Part shown: positions 44,148-60,372 of the stretch, piece by piece
Layout of the letters: each line of letters starts with the position of its first letter
How positions within the stretch are numbered: the stretch's first letter is position 1
Assembly: GCA_013433145.1 (NCBI GenBank)
Contig: CM024186.1
Coordinates: 5,894,001-5,958,000, forward strand
Reading direction: 5' to 3'
Length of the DNA: 64,000 nucleotides
Origin: Ascaris suum
Lineage: Eukaryota > Nematoda > Chromadorea > Rhabditida > Ascarididae
The notes under the pieces: generated by a model
Database searches by the model: none
What the model was told of the DNA's origin: nothing
The model's input: the letters and a program-made list of their open reading frames with translations, nothing else
Made by a program: the position numbers and the translations under genes

Positions 44148-47094
44148 ATGGAATTTCAAAATGGATGACAGGTGAGCAATAATTCAACTTATTCAGTGTC
44201 GAATATGATGCAATAAATGTTCCACTGTTGAAAAGAAATCATCAAGGAGTCTAAATGCTTAAATACTGTTAATATTTTGCATACTCAGTAACCAACATTA
44301 AAGAGTAATTGTAACTGATGTGCCCATCTTAAGAGATCGCCTATCAAAGCGATTGGTATAATTATTAACATATGCAGAAGGCGCTAATATTGTCGATTGG
44401 AGTCGTGTTTTTGCAAGGTCATACGTACTGGTTCCGGAAATGGCGTTCATTTCAATTGATAGCAATTTAGAGCAACGTTAATAAGTGCAAAATAGAAAGA
44501 AAAATTAAAATACTGCGCAAAAAATAGTCAACGTTTAAAGGAACGAATGGAACAAATTTTTGATGGCTGAGTGTAAAATACGACAGCGTTGCGTCACATA
44601 CTTGAGTAGAATTTAGAGCAACTCACGTACGCACCTATGAAGAAAATGAAATCAATTGCTCTATTTTTTTGGAAGGACTTCTGGATGCATTGAAGGGTCT
44701 GTGGAAGTGCAGAAATATGCACATCACACTGGTGCCATAAAGTCCGTCTTATTCACCACCATTCGACCATTTCTAAACGTGCATTATGAGACTTGGACGT
44801 ACATATATAAATTTAAATATGAATAAATAAATAAATAAATAAATAGTATAAACATAAAATTAAATAGGAACGATACTCGCCTTAGCGCAAGCGAATTGTC
44901 CTTTGGCTCAGAGACCTCTACTGAACTGAACTTAGCCACTTTTGAAACTCCATTCATTGCGCATATTTTCCACTCAAGAGTATTTTTCATAGCTTTTCTG
45001 ATCGTCCGCTGCACCTTCATATCTCGACCATTCGAGCATTTGGACTAGAGATTTAATTAACAACACCTCTATATCGATGTACATAAAGAACGATGGATTG
45101 CTTCTACATGTGGATTGACGGGCAATTCGGGCAACACATCTTTCCATTGCCATATTACATCATAGGCGATTTTACCTAATTATTCAATTCTTTTGGGTAT
45201 TTCTTGTGGATAAAATAGGCGATATCAACTGTTGAATTTCTGTTCGATTGGCGTCCACCTTGCGGAAAAAAGCCAACTTGGCTCGTCAATTCTAAAACTT
45301 GCTTGACCCCTCTTGAAAAATTAAGGGAATCGATTTCTAATTAAGTAGTTGCTATATCCGTGTAGGTACATATATCCGTGTATATAACACAACTTATCAA
45401 TTTTGTTTCGAGGAGGGACAATTCAGTTGGATATAGTCACATAGGCTTTTCGAGTATCCGTAGAAGCAGCCGACTTAACCTAAGCAAAACCAATGAATGC
45501 GCATTTTCATCCCCACCCCCCTCCCCATTTCGCACATGATTTCAACTGCTTTGCAATCCGATCGATTTTCTCGCAATCGCTAACAATATGGTTATTGCTC
45601 AAAAATGGATTTTTCTGAAGTGCTGAGGTAAGGGGAAGGAGATAAGAGAGGTTCGAATGAGTCCGTTCATCGAAAAAAGAAGATAATAATTACTAACATA
45701 TTGTTTCATGTCATCAAATTACAACAGTTTCCCTCATGGTTAATTTGGTTTTTATCTTCTTCCTCTAAACATTATTTTATTCTCTCGTTACCTTAAGAGG
45801 TCTTATATTTTAAGGTTTCTTTCTATATCTGACATCAGTTTTCACTCTGTAGTTGATAAATCAATGAGAATTTTCGCATCCAATCGTTTTTTTCCGGATG
45901 TGTTAAGTTCCTTATTGCGAATAGATGCGTTGTTTAAAATTACGTTCTTGTCGATTATTTACCTCATATTTGGAATGTTCAGAAAATTGTAAAAAATGAA
46001 ATTTATAGCTTTATAAACTTTCTTCTTGATATTATTTTAATAGCTAGCCTGAACAGTCACCTAATCCATAAAATTTTGGCAAATGGCAAAGATTGAACCT
46101 TTGAAGAACATTGTTTATATGGAATAAAGCGCACTGATGAAGCCTTTATCAGGACGTACATGTGGTTTTTTTTTGGTCGATGATTTTGAATGCATTGAGG
46201 ACATTTAGTTTAGAACTTTCCGCTCTATCGTATAACCTCAAATAAAAGCCCTCCTCAAAAAGAGCCCGTTCAAGAGTAGTGTGGGAAATAGAATCGCTCC
46301 TTAGTTCGAAGAATTATTTTTCATATTATTTTGCTTCTATAGAGTTGCAAATCTTGAAAACAACATTGCCTAATCATCTTGAAAAAAATGTTTCTTTGGT
46401 AAATTCTCTATCAAATTCATATGGAAGTTCAAAATTCTGGAAAAAAAAACCCTTGTCCATAGAAGAAATTTCTTTCGAGGAATTCCTTCATCATAAAACC
46501 TTCGACGTTTTCATCTATAGAGTATAGATTCTCCAAAATTGATGCATCATATAAGTTCTCTTGCGAGGGCTCATTCGGCCTTAAAGAGGTTGTTCACAAA
46601 TGTCGCTTTGCCGTCTCTTATTGCATAAAACCCATTGCGCTACTGTCCTGCCGATTTTTTTAATTGCAATTAGAGTGTGCACCTGACCACTCACGCTTTC
46701 TACCGAACAGGAAGGGGAGAAGGAGAGACGGCATTCACTCAAGGAGTGGCAGGGGACAAGTTGAAGACGACGGAGGCGAGTTTGTTCTTCATCTATCTAA
46801 GTTAAGTTATGTCGGTAGTTCATCGCAGCAGTCAACCATCGCAGCAATCAACCAGAAGTGGCTATCATTACCTTCGAACACTTAAGTGAAAGCAAAATTT
46901 TGTGCGTTCTGAACATGCCGAGCCATTTTCACTGAGATTATATATTACTGCGTGAAAACGTGCCAATCTGCGCTTTTATCCGTTGATATTCTTGCTTTAA
47001 AATTTGTACTGTGGCATATGCAATACCCCTCATGGCACTTCTTTGTCAGTCAACAAAAAAAACGAAGAGAAGTGGATATTTAGATTTATTGTTG

Positions 47095-47100
47095 GCGAGA
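47095..47100 (-). terminator. candidate polyadenylation signal, gene 6
   Basis: TTTATT on plus (AATAAA on minus) lies 75-80 bp past the gene 6 stop codon. Confidence 0.5.
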
Positions 47101-47174
47101 ATTCGAAGACCATGCTAAATACAGAAATAAAATTGGCGAGGGAAATTTTGAGCAATTTTGTACTTTTGCAGATA

Positions 47175-49596
<2,422 letters not shown>

Positions 49597-49656
49597 CGCG
49601 GCTGATGCGGTTGGCACAACCGAACGACGGTGTGGTGTAGACGTGCATCTGTATGT

Positions 49657-49665
49657 CTTTTATAG
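49657..49665 (-). promoter_or_regulatory. TATA box of collagen gene 6
   Basis: CTATAAAAG on the minus strand lies 61-69 bp before the ATG (49596). Confidence 0.6.
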
Positions 49666-49902
49666 AGATATGATGGCTGAGATTAACCAGCTGAACGGGT
49701 ATAGCGTAAAGGTTTTTTTCTTCCAAACACAATCCCGTTATTTCGCTGGAGGCAAAAACCGCAGATGGCGAACAAATTTTGCGTCCAAACTTCCGTCTTT
49801 TGATCGACAAAAAAAAGTGCAGCAATATGAGCGTTTTTTCTGCCATTTACGAAATTTTAGGAGAGGAGTGGGTCGTTGATGGTTGGAGGGGAGATGTGCC
49901 TT

Positions 49903-49945
49903 GAACTTAAGCTTAAACCTAGGTTTAAGCGTCCGGCTTAAGTTC
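49903..49945. repeat. nested palindromes upstream of collagen gene 6
   Basis: The core 49911-49930 is a perfect 20-nt palindrome (GCTTAAACCTAGGTTTAAGC). It is bracketed by GAACTTAAG (49903-49911) and its complement CTTAAGTTC (49937-49945). It lies about 240-280 bp upstream of the gene 6 TATA box. Confidence 0.75.
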
Positions 49946-50259
49946 TAAGCAATATATAGAAATATTTTGCGTATTTTCTTTCGTAATAAATGCTATCTCT
50001 TCTTTGTTCATGCCTCAAAGTTAGAAAGAATGAATTTCAATCGCAGAAATTTTTCGATGCCTAGTAAACTCAGTTTCAGTTGTGTAATTGCTGCTCACGG
50101 AAACAACTTCGAAGGAAAAGTTGGTTATTTTCTATACTTTTTAAATAAAAACAACTATGCATAGATGCATATTGATTAGACCGCACTGTTCGTCGAATAA
50201 TCCCGACACTTATTAACCTTCATCCTCATTAATTATCTGATCATTTGCACTTTATCAAT

Positions 50260-50298
50260 GAAAGCGACCATTTGTTTTAATAACAAATAGTCGCTTTC
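50260..50298. repeat. 17-bp inverted repeat (one mismatch), 5-nt loop
   Basis: Arm 50260-50276 (GAAAGCGACCATTTGTT) pairs with 50282-50298 (AACAAATAGTCGCTTTC) except at one position. Non-coding hairpin, about 660 bp upstream of the gene 6 start. Confidence 0.8.
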
Positions 50299-51600
50299 GT
50301 TGTTATTCCACTGGTCATGTATGTAGGCATAATTCTGAGTGTAATTTGTACTGATATATACGCTTACGATGAATGGGATCTATAGCAGATAACTTTCCTA
50401 TGTAGTTATCTGCGCTTTGCATTAAACCCATAAAGTTGATTAGTCATTCTGTTATCATGACATCTATTTCATTATTTCGTCTTATCAGCTTTTTCCAACT
50501 TATTCGTATCGATATGCTCAGGACGAAATTGTTCATCCTAACAGAAATCTATAAGTCTCTTATCAACGGATAAGCTATTGCGATATTATGCTTAATGAAT
50601 TCATGCTGTATTTTTTTAAATAATAGACATTAATTTTATAGAAGATATAATTTTGTGACTTCAAGACATCCAAATGAATTTCTAGGAAATGGGTATTCAT
50701 CCAATTTTCAATCACGATGTTTTATGTCATTTTTCCGTGGAGAAAAACGCTCGTTATAGCAATTAATATATCACACAGTCCCGGTTTTTCGATATTTCCA
50801 TTTATTGATAAGCGTTGATAGAAACCTTATTTCGGCGACAATGAAATATGTGCAATACTAGAGAAAGTTATAAGGTCTTTGTTTAAGAGCGTATTCGCTT
50901 AACATTTTTGTCGTCAATCGAATCCAGTCGAAAAACATTGATCGAATGGAAGCGACGAAAATTTTCTCACTTGAATACAACAATCCATAAAAATTTTTCC
51001 ATCATGTTCATTGAATATTTTTTGTGGATATCGTAAATTTGAACAAATAACACCAATTAATGAGTAATTATTTGTTGGTCAACTCCTAGTAAACTAGATA
51101 CCTAGCTACTTTTAAGTGACTTGCTTTATTAGAGGTAGAGCGAAAACAATTCTATACTAGGAAGTTGTAACGATATTGACTTCATAGTACCTACAGAAAT
51201 TAGATATGCTCTAATAAGATGACGTGGGATAATACAATATCTAGTAAATAAGATATTACTATGAATAATATTCTCCATAGTTTCCAGTTTCACGTTGTAC
51301 GAGTTTGGAATGTGCTTCCCGTTTATATCTGTATAGTTTAAAGCATAGTATAATAAAGCAAAACAAATCAAAGCAAAGTGCAATGAGAAGGTTAAAGGTC
51401 GATAGTCTGCAAATGATGAAAACTTGTCAAAGAAACAAAAGTTGTTGTGAATACAAAACAAGGAAACAAATAGCGCAAAAATTTTATAACGAATAATGAT
51501 GCACAACAAAGAAACTGGAATAATATGCACTTTGCGCATTTCCATCAAATCACCTAGACGCTCTTCAAATTGACAAACGATACTTTCGACTGGTAGAGAC

Positions 51601-51620
51601 CTTCTTCTTCTTCTTCTTCT
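51601..51620. repeat. (CTT)n microsatellite
   Basis: Nearly seven CTT units; read on the minus strand they give a false Arg run. Confidence 0.85.
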
Positions 51621-52223
51621 ATTACTCCTTCTATTTGACAACTTAAAAATGTCCTCATTTTTCTTGAGAATTTCCTTTAAATGCTATAAAATTTCCGGCT
51701 CTCAAAGAAAACGTTTTTTGTCAATTTTGAATGTTGACTTTCAATCTCTTCAAAATTTTCAACTTATCACATTCAAGAATAACAAATACACAGCTCTTGA
51801 TTACTTGACTTCTCATTTTAAAAAAAACACTCCCATTCGTATAAATTCACAACTAACTTTAACTTTTTGACCTCACTTAACTGAAACGTTGTCAGCATAT
51901 CGGTCATTTCATATTAGTACGTAGCAGTAATGGTAGTATTAGTCTTGACTCGGTGGAGCAAGAACAACGATCAATGAATGCATGCTATAATAAAGCTCAA
52001 AAAGGGTAGAAAATGCCGAACTTCTATGACTGTAAATTATGATGTGATCACAAGTGATCATAGGAAATATTGCTTGGAAAAGTTTGGGGGCAAGCGCTTT
52101 AAATGCTCAAAGAAAGTGATGTCGAGCCTAGAAAGAACAAATTATACCTGGTAAATTTCGTTGCTTAGCTTATTTGTTTCATCAGTTGCAATAAACGGGA
52201 ATTACATTTATCGCTCAGACGAA

Positions 52224-52300
52224 CGTACATACACAGACACACACATACACACACGCGCGCACATATATGCACCGACAAACACGCACATACACATATACAT
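52224..52300. repeat. CA/CG/TA dinucleotide-rich tract
   Basis: Interrupted CA repeats with a short CGCGCG stretch and TATATA; alternating purine-pyrimidine sequence. Confidence 0.7.
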
Positions 52301-52304
52301 AGAT

Positions 52305-52360
52305 GTATACACCTACATTTACGTGGATGAGGTGTATACACCTGCACTTACGTGGATGAG
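52305..52360. repeat. two-copy tandem duplication, 29-bp period
   Basis: Copy 1 is 52305-52331 and copy 2 is 52334-52360. Both start GTATACACCT and end TTACGTGGATGAG, with two mismatches over 27 bp. Confidence 0.85.
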
Positions 52361-55300
52361 CCTCAACATAACTTTGTTGGAATTTACTTTTGCAGTAATT
52401 TAAAAAAGTATGCAAAAACCAGTTTCAGTATGATGATATTCGTTCTCCATTCGACCAACATTGCATCGTTTATGTTGCATTCTACTTCATTGATACGATT
52501 ACCTTTATCTATGATGATACAGTAATGAAATTGAAAAATGATTTTTCAATTTAATAAAAAATTTGCATATGAAAGCATGGGAAAATAAAAATTGGCATAA
52601 TAGCATATCCACTATGAAATATTTCTTTTGTTTCTCTTTTTTTCAAAAATATAAAAAAAATGATAAAGAAACGATGAAACAGCCATGCAAATACTTGCAA
52701 AAACAAACCGGATTTGGTTTTTTTTTTTAATGACAGTATAGTGCAAATACATCGATGTCAGTGTTTGATCACGATCCCATAAATCTTTCATCATAAATTT
52801 GCAAGCGTCGAATCAATGCAACAGAGAAAAAACTGGTTAAAATTGAATTTCTAATTTTATGAAATTCAATGAGATTTTAGGTGTTTACAACTTTTTCAAA
52901 AAAAGATGGAAATTTAAATAAACCTCACTTGAAAATAAATGTTACACAAAGAAACAAAGCTTTTATCATCTCAGTGATAGCTGTGGATCACTTCATCCCT
53001 ACAGCTGACCGACAGTGATTCGGCATGAAAATTCACCAAGAGAATTCAGCAATACTTTTGTAAGATTCAAACGTGTACAGATTGTATATTTGCAACGTAT
53101 AGTGATTAAATAACGGGTGTACTACTAATTCTTATCAGGCTCAAGGCCATGCTGTCCTGCTACCTGACAGTATCAGGTTGACAATGTGTGCTACAAGTCC
53201 GCAAAATCCATTTCGCAAGCCAATAAACGATTTTCTGCTAGTCAACGAAGAATTTAGGATAGTGACTGCTGTAATTTCTCTCGACATATCAAAAATTAAC
53301 CGTCCATGCCTCGATTTAAAATAATTCGATCAAAAATTTACAGGCTTAGTAAGTAAGCTTCGTTACAATGGATTTATTTAATTTAAAATAGGTAGCACGC
53401 CCTTGCAGCGAACTGATCCTATGAGATCCTCTTTTCCCGTCTCCCCATTTGTGCCAGCTGTCTTCTGTTGGATGACTTCTAAAGACGATGCGTGCAATGT
53501 CCTTCAACTACGAAGAATTCGATTAAGGTGACCACACACCTCTGCCGTAAAAAAGCTTAATATTTCTAATCAAGAGACGTAGAAATTCCATTGCAATTTT
53601 TAAGCACAAACCAAAAAATGTTGGCAACTCCTATAAGCGTCTAATAATCGTTTTAGAATTTATAACTGTATTACATTAATATTTTCATTCTATTTCAACA
53701 TTTAGTGTAAAATACGAGCTAAACAACTCTTATTTTAATTTAGAAAGGCGGATTTAAAGTCATCGCAGGTTTCAAATTGGCATATAGAAATTTGATACCA
53801 GTAAACGCAATTACTTCAACCTAAAATTGATATAGTGCACAACGAATTGCTTCATTGTGTAGATCGAATTTCTCATTGATAAAGCGAACTCCTTCAAATT
53901 ACGATGGTTTCAAATGGAAAGAAAATACACCTGAGCAGTTGACACGATTTGCATTTTTCGCCTTTCATTTATTCAACCAATCACTTCAATAATTGATGAA
54001 AAAATAACAAGTTTATGAAATAAAACACCTTTTTATTATTATTTACTTAATGAAGATTCGAATGAGTGGTCAAATAAGAATCGTTTCAGTAAATAAGAAT
54101 AGATAAGAATATGAATATTATACAAGTGAATAGTTTTTTTTAAAATGTGATTTGTTCGATTTGAGATATATATCGATTGTTTTTTCCCCTTCATTTATCT
54201 ATAAACTTCGTCAAAATTGATCAATCAACGTGCAAAACATTGCAAGAGATCACATTTTGTGACATAAATTGTAGCCATTACTTTTCGCATCTACCACCTT
54301 CTGTAATTCTATATCTGTCTTTCTTATTAGAACTAGCAGAGACAAACCGACATATGCAGACACAAACACGTATATGTATAGACATGGCCGTGCAATAATG
54401 CGTTTTGCAAATGTACATTTGGAAAAAAAAAAGTATAACAAATAAATCCTCAATGGTGGTCGTCGAATTTTTATGCGAAATATTGAGTTATTTAGAAAAA
54501 AAAAAGATTCAAAGAAAATAGAAGAAAATGAAAGAGCGTGAAAAATATTCATCAGTATTTTTTTTTCATGGAAAAAGCAAAAATTTTTCGTTTTTTTTTC
54601 TTTGTTTTTCATAATTTTATAGACAATTAAATGTGCAAAAAATACTCATAAAATTTATCAATAAACTCTCAACGAAAAAAAAATTATTGCAAAGAAAGCG
54701 ATTTCTACAAATAATTTTTTTTTTTTTTTTTTGAAAACTTGTTTTCTAATGTACTAACGATCGTAAATAAATGTTTTTATGGATCATCTTTGTTTAGGAA
54801 TTACCAAACTCGCTTCTTCAAAAAAATATTTGCTCTATAAAACATCTTTTAGTATCTAACGACATCGAATAGAACAACTAAATCGTTCACAGTCGATCAT
54901 TTTGTCTAGCGATATTTACTTCGACAATAGTACTTCTTCGCGTAAAAGACCTCTTCGGGAGTAATCTGACCCCTGTGAGAATGTGCGGTGAATAAGAGAG
55001 GAAAGGAAGGAGGTTAGGGAATGGGGGTTAGAAAGTCTTCACGGAAGGAATAAGGAAATGTGGTCGGTGCCGGAGAATTGATGGAAGTAGAACAACTACT
55101 ATCATGGATATGAATTAATAGTAGGATGTACCTACATAAAGCGTTCTATAAAATGTGGTACAACAATTCAAATTTTCGATGTTTTTAAGGATTATAAAAT
55201 ATCAACTTTTCTAGATCATTCTAAGCAGATCAACTGAGATAAAATGTATTCAACGCCTTAATTTTTCATTCCGGAAATTCTAGCAATTTGCATGTAGTAA

Positions 55301-56286
55301 CATATGCTAAAAGCAATGTCTTAATGCATACATCGTGGAAAATTTTGAGGTCATTTATCTACTCATTACCTATTGGTACATCTAACGTGTAATACACCAA
55401 TATTCGGCTCGCGAAACATCAATAATTACTCGTTTTTATGTTCGAATAAATTGTTATCGTTTCACTTCATATCTCATTTTCTTTGTTGCATGATTCTTGC
55501 ATGACATCCGCGTCGTTCGAATCCGATAACGATCTTTCTATATAATCATTTCAATCGGTCATCATCACATCACACTTTGAGAGGGGAATTTAGAGCAACT
55601 ACAATTTTTACGGATGTATCAAACTATTTCATCGAGAAACAGATCCGTAAAAAAGATGAAATTTTAGCTGATATCCCCTAATTGTTTATAAAGGCATTGA
55701 ACATTTTTCTGTGCTTAAAAAAAATTTTTTTTTAAATTTTTTTTAAATTTAAAGCATTCAAAAATTTTTCAAAAGTTTAGAGGAATCATTATAAAGTGTC
55801 GCATCACGTAAATATATATTTCTATGCATATGAATTGTTTCATCGTCGATTCGGCTATATGCACGTAATTTGTTGCGATTGTATTTTTAAAGAATCCCAA
55901 CTATGAAAGACGCTACATTATGAAATACTCTAAATTAATTCATTTGAATTTTTCCTCTCGTATTGCAAACATTCATTTTTACAATCCAATATATAAGTTC
56001 TTTTTTTTTGTATACCTGATCGGTTTAAATTTAAATTCGATTTTGTATTGCTGTTTCGAGTTTTAATTGGGCAAAATTGATTTCATTAGCGAAGTTGTAA
56101 AAAAAGCACTTAGCCCAAACGTTCTCGCAGCGTATTTCCGGTTTTTCGATTTACTATTTTTTGTACAATCGTCCAGGAGCACTAACCAAAAAAAAAGTGG
56201 AACCTCCACGATTTGTCTATTTCTCGGGATTTTAGTTGTTGATCTTTCATCAAAGAGTAATTTCACACTAACTCAGTGCAATAAAA

Positions 56287-56292
56287 TTTATT
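56287..56292 (-). terminator. candidate polyadenylation signal, gene 7
   Basis: TTTATT on plus (AATAAA on minus) lies about 98-103 bp past the gene 7 stop codon. Confidence 0.5.
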
Positions 56293-56389
56293 TTTGGAAG
56301 CAATTCGAAAATGGCAAACGATTTTGCAAGCAATGGCAGTGATGTGAATGAACTGAGGCACATTTTCTGTCCTCTTCTTTTCTCGACTT

Positions 56390-59300
56390 TTAACGTCGCG
56401 TACCGTCCTCGAAGAAAACGCCACCGTCGATTGCACAATATTTCGGACAGATACCCTTTTCGCCTTGAGCACCTGCTGGCCCTGGTGGTCCTGGCGGTCC
56501 AGGCTGTCCATCTGGCCCAGGCGGACCATCTGGTCCATTCGGTCCTTTTGGTCCAGGTGGCCCAGGAATTCCGTCTGCGCCTGGCAGGCCGGGAGGTCCT
56601 GGTGGTCCAGGTGGTCCCTGATCTCCTGTAAAGAAGGGCATAAAACTTGATGCATGAGGCAGACAAACGCAGGGTTCAAAACTAGTGCAGCAACTTCCAA
56701 TTTTATAAAATGAGTTCGTGCCTGACCTGCTATAATTTTCGAATAATTGCTAGGCGTTTGTAGTGTATAGTGGAATAAAAAAAATATTTAGCATCATCAA
56801 TTCACCAGTTGCGCTTATGCGATTTCTTTTGAATATTTGTTTATGATAAAATGATTATTCTGCGGTTTTGCATGAGCTGTATTGGTAAACCTCTCTTCCT
56901 CAGAACTAACCAGAGATATATTTCCACTCTAAAACGTAAAATGAGAGCAATTTTCGTCGTGGCAAACGACAACGTTTGCTGCAAAAAATTTTGAATTATT
57001 TCGATATTAAAACAGAGCTTTCGAGTAGAACTCAGAGCTAATTTAATGATATAAGGACGCCACCAACATACTCACTTTAGCTGAAATAATCGTAGAGCTG
57101 CAAAACTTACCGGGTTCGCCGGGCTCTCCAGGCTGCAGCGGCTCGTTGGGTGCGTCGGCTCCCGGCTCGCCAGGTGGGCCAGCTGGTCCAGGTTCTCCAG
57201 GTGGGCCGGGTGGGCCTTTCGGTCCTGGTTCTCCGGGGGCGCCGTCCATCCCAGGATTTCCTGGAGGTCCTTCTGGTCCAGCATCTCCAGGTGGTCCGGG
57301 TGGACCAGGAGGGCCAGGTGGACCTTGAGGGCATGGCTTGCAAGGTGGCGGAGTGATCGGCTCGCATGGCTGGCTTGGTGGTCTTCCTGGATTGCCTGGA
57401 AGACCGGGTGCTCCCGGTTTTCCAGGTCTGCCCGGTTTTCCAGGAGGTCCTTTAGGACCAGGCGGTCCAGGCAAGCAGCATTCGCTGCAAGATGAGCCTT
57501 GCGACGCGCCGGCTGCCTCAACTCCTACATCTGTGGGGCCATAACCAGCTTGACGGCGCGTCCTGTTGTTCGCAGCCGTAGGAATCTTTTTTAAGTAGCC
57601 GACTTCAGCCCAAATATCCTTTGCTGAGCCCTGTTAAAAATACACAAACGTTGAATATTTTTGAGTCCTTTGAAATTATAAGAAACTATGTGGGCGAATA
57701 AACAAAAATGTTCTTCCAAGTCTGCAAACAGATCCATGCAAATATATTCGCGAAGAAGAAACTTAACAAGCAGGAAAGTAGGCCGAATCATTGTATGCGA
57801 TTTTGCGATCTTGTTGTTCATATCGATCACTTCCAAAAAATTGCCAATAAATGATAAAATATGGGTGATGATGTTTTGTTAATTAAACGATTCCGCCCTT
57901 CAAAGAATCTCCGAAAAAAAAAGGTCTGTTCTTCTTACATAATCGATTTAGAATGCTATCCGATTCTGAATATGCAAATTTTAGGAGCCATAAATATTTA
58001 TCCCTCTTTTCAAATCTATCAAAGTTCTCAGCTCTAGGTTCGATCACTTCCAGATTGAAATTATCGGACAGATAGACATATTCTTGCAAGCAGATATACG
58101 CGCAGTTATAGTGCCGCAATCATATGTTTATGAATACAAATTTTCGAAAACGAATAAAATTGCAAATTGAACATTTTCAGTCAACGGTTTTATTTAATGG
58201 TTCATCGTTGGGAAGCAATGTTAATTGCTGAGCTCCATGCAGAGAAAGAAGCTCAATAAAAACGCTTTCTGAATATAATTTTGTTTTTTCCTCTCATTCA
58301 ACTTCACGGACCTAAGAGTTTCGTCTCATTAAAATCGCAGAGGATGTAGAAAACCGGATTCACAGGTAATCATCGCTGTGAAGCTGCAATTTGCATCGTT
58401 TAATGAGACGTTTTCCATCGTTGAGAAGTACGATATGGCGAAAATTTCTAAACGCTATCTTCTAACTAAAACTCTGACTTAATGGCAACAAATAAAAGTA
58501 CGACATTACAGCAGCAATTGCTCTCAACAAGGAAAAACTTGAGAAAACCTTATAAGCTAGTCGCTACGGCAATTATTGAAATCCCTATAGGATATTAATT
58601 AATCCAGCCATATGGATTTTCTAGAGTTCCACTATCGAATAGATTAGAATAGATGTCCTTTGCAAACAATCCACAATACATGAAAATTCCTTTGTCTCTC
58701 ATTGTTTCCTCTCGTTCATAGGGATTGCAACCAACATATGTGGACGGGCGCCTGACGATAAATAATACAACATAATTTCATATTGATATTCAGGATGCTT
58801 GAAGTAGAATGTCTTGTTCTAGTTGGATTTCGTAATGCTGACTGTATGGTTCATTCTACTAGTCACAGGTGTAAATCAGTCCTTCTGTTTACGCCTGAGG
58901 TATTACAGTGACCGCAATGGGAAGGGGTTATACATGGTGGAAGATCTCTCAAGAAAATCATGCTTATACAGGAAATAATGTGCGAAATTTCAACTCCACA
59001 AATCTGATGACGCGGAAATTATTTGAAAAAAATTGCATTATCTTGAAGGAGCACAAAAAAAAAACTCCAAGGCGAGTGGGATTCGAACCTCAGAGTCTCG
59101 AAGTGAATTTATCGAAATATTTCACCCAGATATAGGGAGAATATGAAGAGAAATTTGCAAAGAAATTTTATCGTTGAAAATGCAAATCGTTGCACATCTA
59201 TTTTATAATACTATCTGCTTTTACTTTCAACTATGCGTAAATATAAAAGAGTCCTTAGCGCTATAGAATTTCAGTTGAACTTCCAAAAAAATTTTCTTAT

Positions 59301-60306
59301 TCCAACTATTAATTATGTAAACAAAGCTGCCCTCAATTTGCATCAATGACAGAAATTTATGTTAGAGATTAAAAAATTATTGCCTTAATTTGCATAGGTC
59401 ATTTATTTTAGATTAATTGACCCAACTCACCACTATAATATATATATTGTTTAAATTAATTATAAATATTCGCAAATATGTTTGCTTTTGAAATGACGTG
59501 CAATGGATGAAAAGATATGAAAAATAATAGGATTCAACATTCAAATCATCAGAACAGATTATGACTCAAAACGCCTTTATTAGTGATTAGATTCTGCATA
59601 ACGCTTTGATTTAATATAGCCCTCATCGCTATCCAGTATCGTGAAACTTGATAGTGAAGCATTCGAGCAGCCATCATACTAGTAAACCTAAGAGTTTATA
59701 ATATCAGGAGTAAATGCAAATATTGCTGCATCCGTAAAAATTACTCAAATAGCATTCACGATATGGGATACTTAAATTATAATATCTGATAAGTTAATGC
59801 GTTCAATTATTGAATAACTCTTTAATCACCAAAATAATTTCGTTTCGTTAAAAAGTGGAGAATTATCTGACAGTGATAAGATTCCACTTTTCATAAGGTG
59901 CAGCTTAAAAATGAAAAAAAAGTTAGAAAATCGAAGATTTTCCAACCTAGTTAGAGCTTTATTGCTCCAGTTTGGCTCTGTCTTTGTGAATTGACCCCCT
60001 CTATTGTCCTCTATAAGATCAAAGAAGTGGGAATTTTTCACCGATATTAACGACTGGATGAGGGATAACTAATGAATGAATGAAAATAATTAATGAGTAA
60101 GTTCACCGACAATTAATAAATGAAAATAATAGAAAGTTATTTACCTTGCAGAAGTTGATCTCACTATGCATAGTACGTCTCACGTGATGCACATAGTTGT
60201 AGACCATAGGTAGGGTGACACAAACGGATAGTACTGCAACGGCTGAAAAAGTGACCGCCGAATAGGCGACAAATTTATAAGCCTTGATTCGACTCTCCAA
60301 ATCCAT
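56390..60306 (-). CDS. cuticle collagen gene 7 (three exons, minus strand, 305 aa)
   Basis: DPY-13/SQT-3-type cuticle collagen, intact and the longest intact copy. Exons in transcript order: 60306-60145, 57630-57111, 56625-56390; introns 2514 bp (longest in the cluster) and 485 bp. Exon 1: [20 protein letters not shown], anchor about residues 13-36, ending FCK|GTAAAT. Exon 2 follows TTTAACAG and is open throughout: [17 protein letters not shown], then NRTRRQ (R-T-R-R, the best basic cleavage site of the set), a 20-residue Gly/Ala/Ser stretch, CSECC, Gly-X-Y block 1, the break [18 protein letters not shown], block 2, the break [22 protein letters not shown]. Exon 3 follows TTTACAG, starts GDQGPP and ends [20 protein letters not shown] with TAA (56392-56390). 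The long stretch after the cleavage site is shared only with gene 1, at the other end of the cluster. Confidence 0.94.
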
Positions 60307-60364
60307 GCTTACCGATTCGACGATGGATCAGACGATTCTGATGCCCAACAACTTCGCTGTCGCA

Positions 60365-60372
60365 CTTATATA
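60365..60372 (-). promoter_or_regulatory. TATA box of collagen gene 7
   Basis: TATATAAG on the minus strand lies 59-66 bp before the ATG, followed by TGCGAC; the box and next bases match gene 5 (TATATAAGTGC). CATCAG follows about 30 bp downstream. Confidence 0.65.

Larger units (their letters stand above)
39960..47094. other. convergent spacer between collagen genes 5 and 6
   Basis: About 7 kb between two convergent collagen genes, with no recognised gene. 40080-40700 and 46540-46900 are less AT-rich but their translations are not recognised. A poly-C tract (41095-41111), a purine tract (44052-44147) and a short (AAAT)n patch at 44820-44845 are present. Confidence 0.4.
50300..56280. other. 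AT-rich spacer between collagen genes 6 and 7
   Basis: About 6 kb with no recognised gene. It contains (CTT)n at 51601-51620, a CA/CG-rich repeat at 52224-52300 and a 29-bp-period duplication at 52305-52360. The 170-codon minus-strand frame at 51129-51641 starts in the (CTT)n tract and is not recognised. Confidence 0.4.

Noticed and set aside
51129..51641. 170-codon minus-strand frame
   Set aside because: Its Arg-rich start is the (CTT)n microsatellite; the rest is Ile/Leu/Tyr-rich, unrecognised, and without splice or promoter support.
59060..59105. tRNA gene
   Set aside because: Only the B-box-like word is present; T stem pairing, acceptor stem and a convincing A box are missing.
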